A program made the position numbers and the translations under genes. From Antitrichia curtipendula (Eukaryota > Streptophyta > Bryopsida > Hypnales > Leucodontaceae): a stretch of DNA of 64,000 nt. The stretch is from the NCBI GenBank assembly GCA_951230915.1, contig OX579640.1, positions 19,612,981-19,676,980 of the forward strand. Reading direction: 5' to 3'. Numbering within the stretch: the stretch's first letter is position 1; each line of letters opens with the position of its first letter. The notes under the pieces were generated by a model. It searched no databases. It was not told the DNA's origin and saw only the letters and a list, made by a program, of their open reading frames with translations. Shown one piece after another: positions 61,263 to 64,000 of this stretch.

Positions 61263-61472
61263 ATTACATCTTATAATGTTAGGCTTTAAAGATGTAATTA
61301 TAGTGTCTAGAATTGAGCAACAAAATTCGACAAATGGAGGACGTATAAATGGCATTGTTTTCTATCGTCATGTTGTGACCTATTGCAAAATCAGACAATT
61401 GAACTAGGGATTAAAAATGTCCTTTTGAAAAATGTAAGCAGTCTTAACAAATTAAAAATGGATATTTCTTAT

Positions 61473-62054
61473 TTAACCCCTAAAGCCCCACTTGTCCCCT
61501 CGGGGGACAATTTGGGTCCGGGTAGGTTCCTATTGTCTCAATTTGAAGTAATTTTTTTGAGATTTTTTGAGGTTGTGTAGCTTTGCAAGAGCTTTGTGGA
61601 TATATAATTTTGTTTCAATCGGATGCTGGATGAAAAAGTTATGGTACAGTGAGCAAGAAATGGAGATTAACGGGCAGCCCAAAAAAAATTACAAAAAGTC
61701 AAAATAAATTTTTCTGAATTTTTTTCCTAAAAGATTATGTTTTTACCTATATGTGAAGCTTTGATTCATTCTATTTGGACAAGGGATGAGAAAGTTATGG
61801 ACAATCTTAGTTTTTCGGGCAATTTAAGTATCTTCTTGAAAAGTAACTTTTTGTTCAACTTTGAATGCTAATATCTTCCAATCCGTACGGTGAATTTTGA
61901 TGAAATTTTTACTACATGATCTCAGAAAAGTTAAGTACAAGATCCTACGGTTAAATTCCAAAAAAAAAAGACTGGTTTCCTTAAGTGAATACAATAGAAG
62001 TAGTAGTCTTGAGTGGTTTTTGGCAGAAAACACCCTTGGAACTTTAGGGGTTAA
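61473..62054. mobile_element. TTAA-bounded element (582 bp), inverted relative to its neighbour
   Basis: The left end is TTAACCCCTAAAGCCCC; the right end read inverted is TTAACCCCTAAAGTTCCAAG. Read inverted, it carries the TAGGATCTTGTACTTAAC and GGAAGATATTAGCATTCAAA blocks of the 60330-61262 element. Only 210 bp separate the two. Confidence 0.8.
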
Positions 62055-63289
62055 AATTATATTTTTATCATCTGGTTTGTGTAAATGCAAGCATAGGGCT
62101 TAACCCCAAAATGAACCTGGGATTTTTGCTCCTATCTAGCCACAGTAGAGAGGCCAAAAAATATTGATTTTTTGGAATACCGAAATGAAGAAGGAGGAAG
62201 AAGTAACCGTAACGATCCGACGTATGGTTCTTGCGCAACATAAAAAAGAAATTGTGATCCTCCAATATTCAGAAAACCCCGTTAGATTATGACGGTTGGT
62301 AGAAGACTCGGGTGCCAAAACATGCTTTGTATGACGTTTCTCAACACTTCAAGTGATGCCATAGGTTGATTACTTGTCATAATCGGTAGAAAATTTTGTG
62401 ATTGTGCAATTCGAGACATGGCTCACGGTTTTGCCTAAAAAAATTGACAATAGTTGCAGTGTAATTTATAACAACGAGCTTGAAGTTTGCGGTGTCAGTT
62501 TGGGCTTGTACCTGAAAATCCCGAACACATAATTGTTATAATAAAATGGATAAAGAGAAGGCGAGATCTGTCTAGTAAACAACACTTGTGCAAACATGCA
62601 AAACTGAGATTAAAAATTACGACTAATTTGACGGTCACTTTCAAAGAAAATTGCAATGCAAGACATTTGAGGGGGTGGCCCAGTGAAGGCCAAGGTTGGG
62701 AAGCTAGTGTAGCAACAACGTGGCATACGCAGGATACACCTGCGGTCCCCTATGGATGCGTATCGAAGGTGGAGGGAAAGGCTAGCGATGTTGAAGGACA
62801 AATCGTTTCCTCTACTAAGCTTGAACATTGTTGGTGCGCCCGCAGCAGGTCCGGAGTCCTTGCTTCGCGAGCAATCACAGAAGACAACTTCGTAGGGGCA
62901 TTTATTATTAATGTCGTCACAAAATCACGCAAGTACCATCAACAATAATTTTTTCACAACAACCCAAGAATCAAATTTGAAACAATGGCATCACATTCAT
63001 AAGTCTTTCAATGATAGTGTTTGCTTCATGCAGAGAGAATGAAGAGCGACATTGCTCAACAAAATTAACGTGACTAAAAGAAAAAATTGAATCTACAAAA
63101 AGAAAGGGGGAACCTGCAAATCATGCTAACATCGCTATAGAGACCCTAGATTAGCTAGGTACTGCACAATTGCAGCGCTAAAGTAGCCATCCAGGTGGCT
63201 TACATCATCTTCCACCAATTGGGCAGCACAAGAAACGCCAGAAACGTGGTCTCTACACTGCTTCGGGAAACCTGCAAAAATATCAAAGT
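62055..63289. other. Unassigned, partly coding-like DNA between a TTAA element and the transposase relic
   Basis: The forward frame at 62487-62948 (153 codons) has a protein-like composition in its second half, but no family was recognised, and the minus strand is open there too. At about 63185-63270 the minus strand reads FPKQCRDHVSGVSCAAQLVE, following a possible acceptor. This may be outlying transposon sequence or a captured gene part. Confidence 0.3.
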
Positions 63290-64000
63290 CACTTCAACAC
63301 TTTTGTGGCATACTTCGGAATGCTGTCAATCTTGAAGAAACAATTTTCTTCACACATGTAAGTTCCTCCGCATCCCGGACAGTATCGAAGTGTTATACTC
63401 ATGACATCCACCTAAAGTACAATGTCCCCTCACAAATTGAATCTAATGACATACTCAATAAATATACATGGATGCAATCGAACCAAACTACTGTGGATAT
63501 AGAACAAGAACAATGCATTTGAACAATTAGGTCGCCACGCTCACCATGAACACGTCCATACGATGCCAAATTCGGTGGCATGCCTATCCTATTGGGCAAA
63601 ACCATACCCGTTGCAAGGAACCCTTCTTATAGAAGCTCATTAAAAAGCTTGGGCAATGGAGAAAATTGTTTTGTAACTACAATATACTCGAGACCCTTCA
63701 AATTAGAGACAAGTGCCTACACGACTTTCAGATCTAGGTCTTTCTCGGATTTTGTGCCCTTTCGGCCAATAAAGGCTTGTAGCTTATAGACATATCTACT
63801 TTTCTATTCGCACAACACCAGACCTTGATCCCATACTTGATAGGCTTATTTCTCATGTACAATTTTATATTACAATGCCTATCCCGATAAGGAATCATAA
63901 TATCGTCAACATATATGTGGCCCTCGTAATTATACAATCGTTTTGAAGTTTATAGAAAGCCATCTATTAACCAATGAACCTTCGTAATTTTATCGTACTC
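63290..64000 (-). pseudogene. Degenerate piggyBac-type transposase (DDE_Tnp_1_7), broken and cut by the window edge
   Basis: Read on the minus strand from 64000 downward, family blocks appear in the right order but in shifting frames. First comes HIYVDDIMIPYRDR, then YMRNKPIKYGIKVWCCANRK (63800-63925), the piggyBac core that in relatives holds the first catalytic Asp and the KP-x-K-x-G-x-K-x-W motif. Next are GRKGTKSEKDLDLKVV and GFLATGMVLPNRIGMPPNL (about 63555-63625), then WFDCIHVYLLSM. Last is a cysteine-rich tail RYCPGCGGTYMCEENCFFKI (about 63330-63390). The block that should read like DNFFTS is TKQFSPLP, so the second catalytic Asp is lost. In-frame stops and frameshifts show it is dead. 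The N-terminal part lies outside the window. Confidence 0.8.

Noticed and set aside
1..64000. CRISPR arrays, tRNA, rRNA, LTR retrotransposons, organelle insertions
   Set aside because: Looked for by eye and not found; no regularly spaced repeats, no cloverleaf or rRNA core motifs, and no reverse-transcriptase or integrase blocks were recognised.

Overview
This is nuclear DNA of a land plant. Seven spliced protein-coding genes with GT-AG introns sit in very AT-rich intergenic DNA full of small DNA transposons. Plant-specific signs are a MINIYO/RPAP1 gene, a chloroplast atypical SDR of the At2g34460 type, a plant-type histidine-rich ERV41/ERGIC protein, a GT47 exostosin, and AAACCCTA telo-box motifs near gene starts. 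Introns are short (about 75-850 bp) and the proteins read as diverged from flowering-plant versions, so a seed-free plant (moss or lycophyte grade) is my guess; the sequence does not prove it.

Layout. 1-5.9 kb: gene-poor, with two isolated exon-like fragments of unrelated genes (a WD40 repeat and an NDR-type kinase), a 565-bp MITE with a perfect 8-bp target duplication, and simple repeats. 7.1-9.8 kb (+): ER-Golgi cargo receptor, 11 exons, 387 aa. 10.65-12.9 kb (+): GT47 exostosin glycosyltransferase, 5 exons, 460 aa. 13-17.9 kb: foldback and nested MITEs. 18.0-20.5 kb (-): chloroplast NAD(P)-binding SDR, 5 exons, 321 aa. 20.9-25.8 kb: nested transposons, including a Stowaway-type element inside a TTAA-bounded element. 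25.9-31.4 kb (-): ABC1/UbiB (ADCK2-like) kinase, 13 coding exons, 663 aa. 32-37 kb: foldbacks, a Harbinger-like element and AT-rich DNA. 38.0-45.5 kb (+): MINIYO/RPAP1, 11 exons, about 1527 aa, including one GC-AG intron. 45.6-49 kb: further MITEs. 49.2-50.9 kb (-): cytochrome c oxidase subunit 6a, 4 exons, 109 aa. 54.8-55.1 kb (-): MIC10. 57-64 kb: more TTAA elements and, at the right edge, a decayed piggyBac-type transposase.

The genes are independent housekeeping units with no operon logic. Three products act in or at mitochondria (COX6a, MIC10, and probably the ABC1 kinase), two in the secretory pathway, one in the plastid and one in RNA polymerase II assembly or elongation. The most unusual signal is a family of at least seven elements flanked by TTAA, with ends close to TTAACCCCTAAAG, plus a piggyBac transposase relic in the same window. 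Together they suggest a piggyBac-superfamily lineage, with non-autonomous derivatives, that has colonised this plant genome. I made all exon boundaries by eye from splice signals, reading frame and remembered family conservation; no alignment was run.
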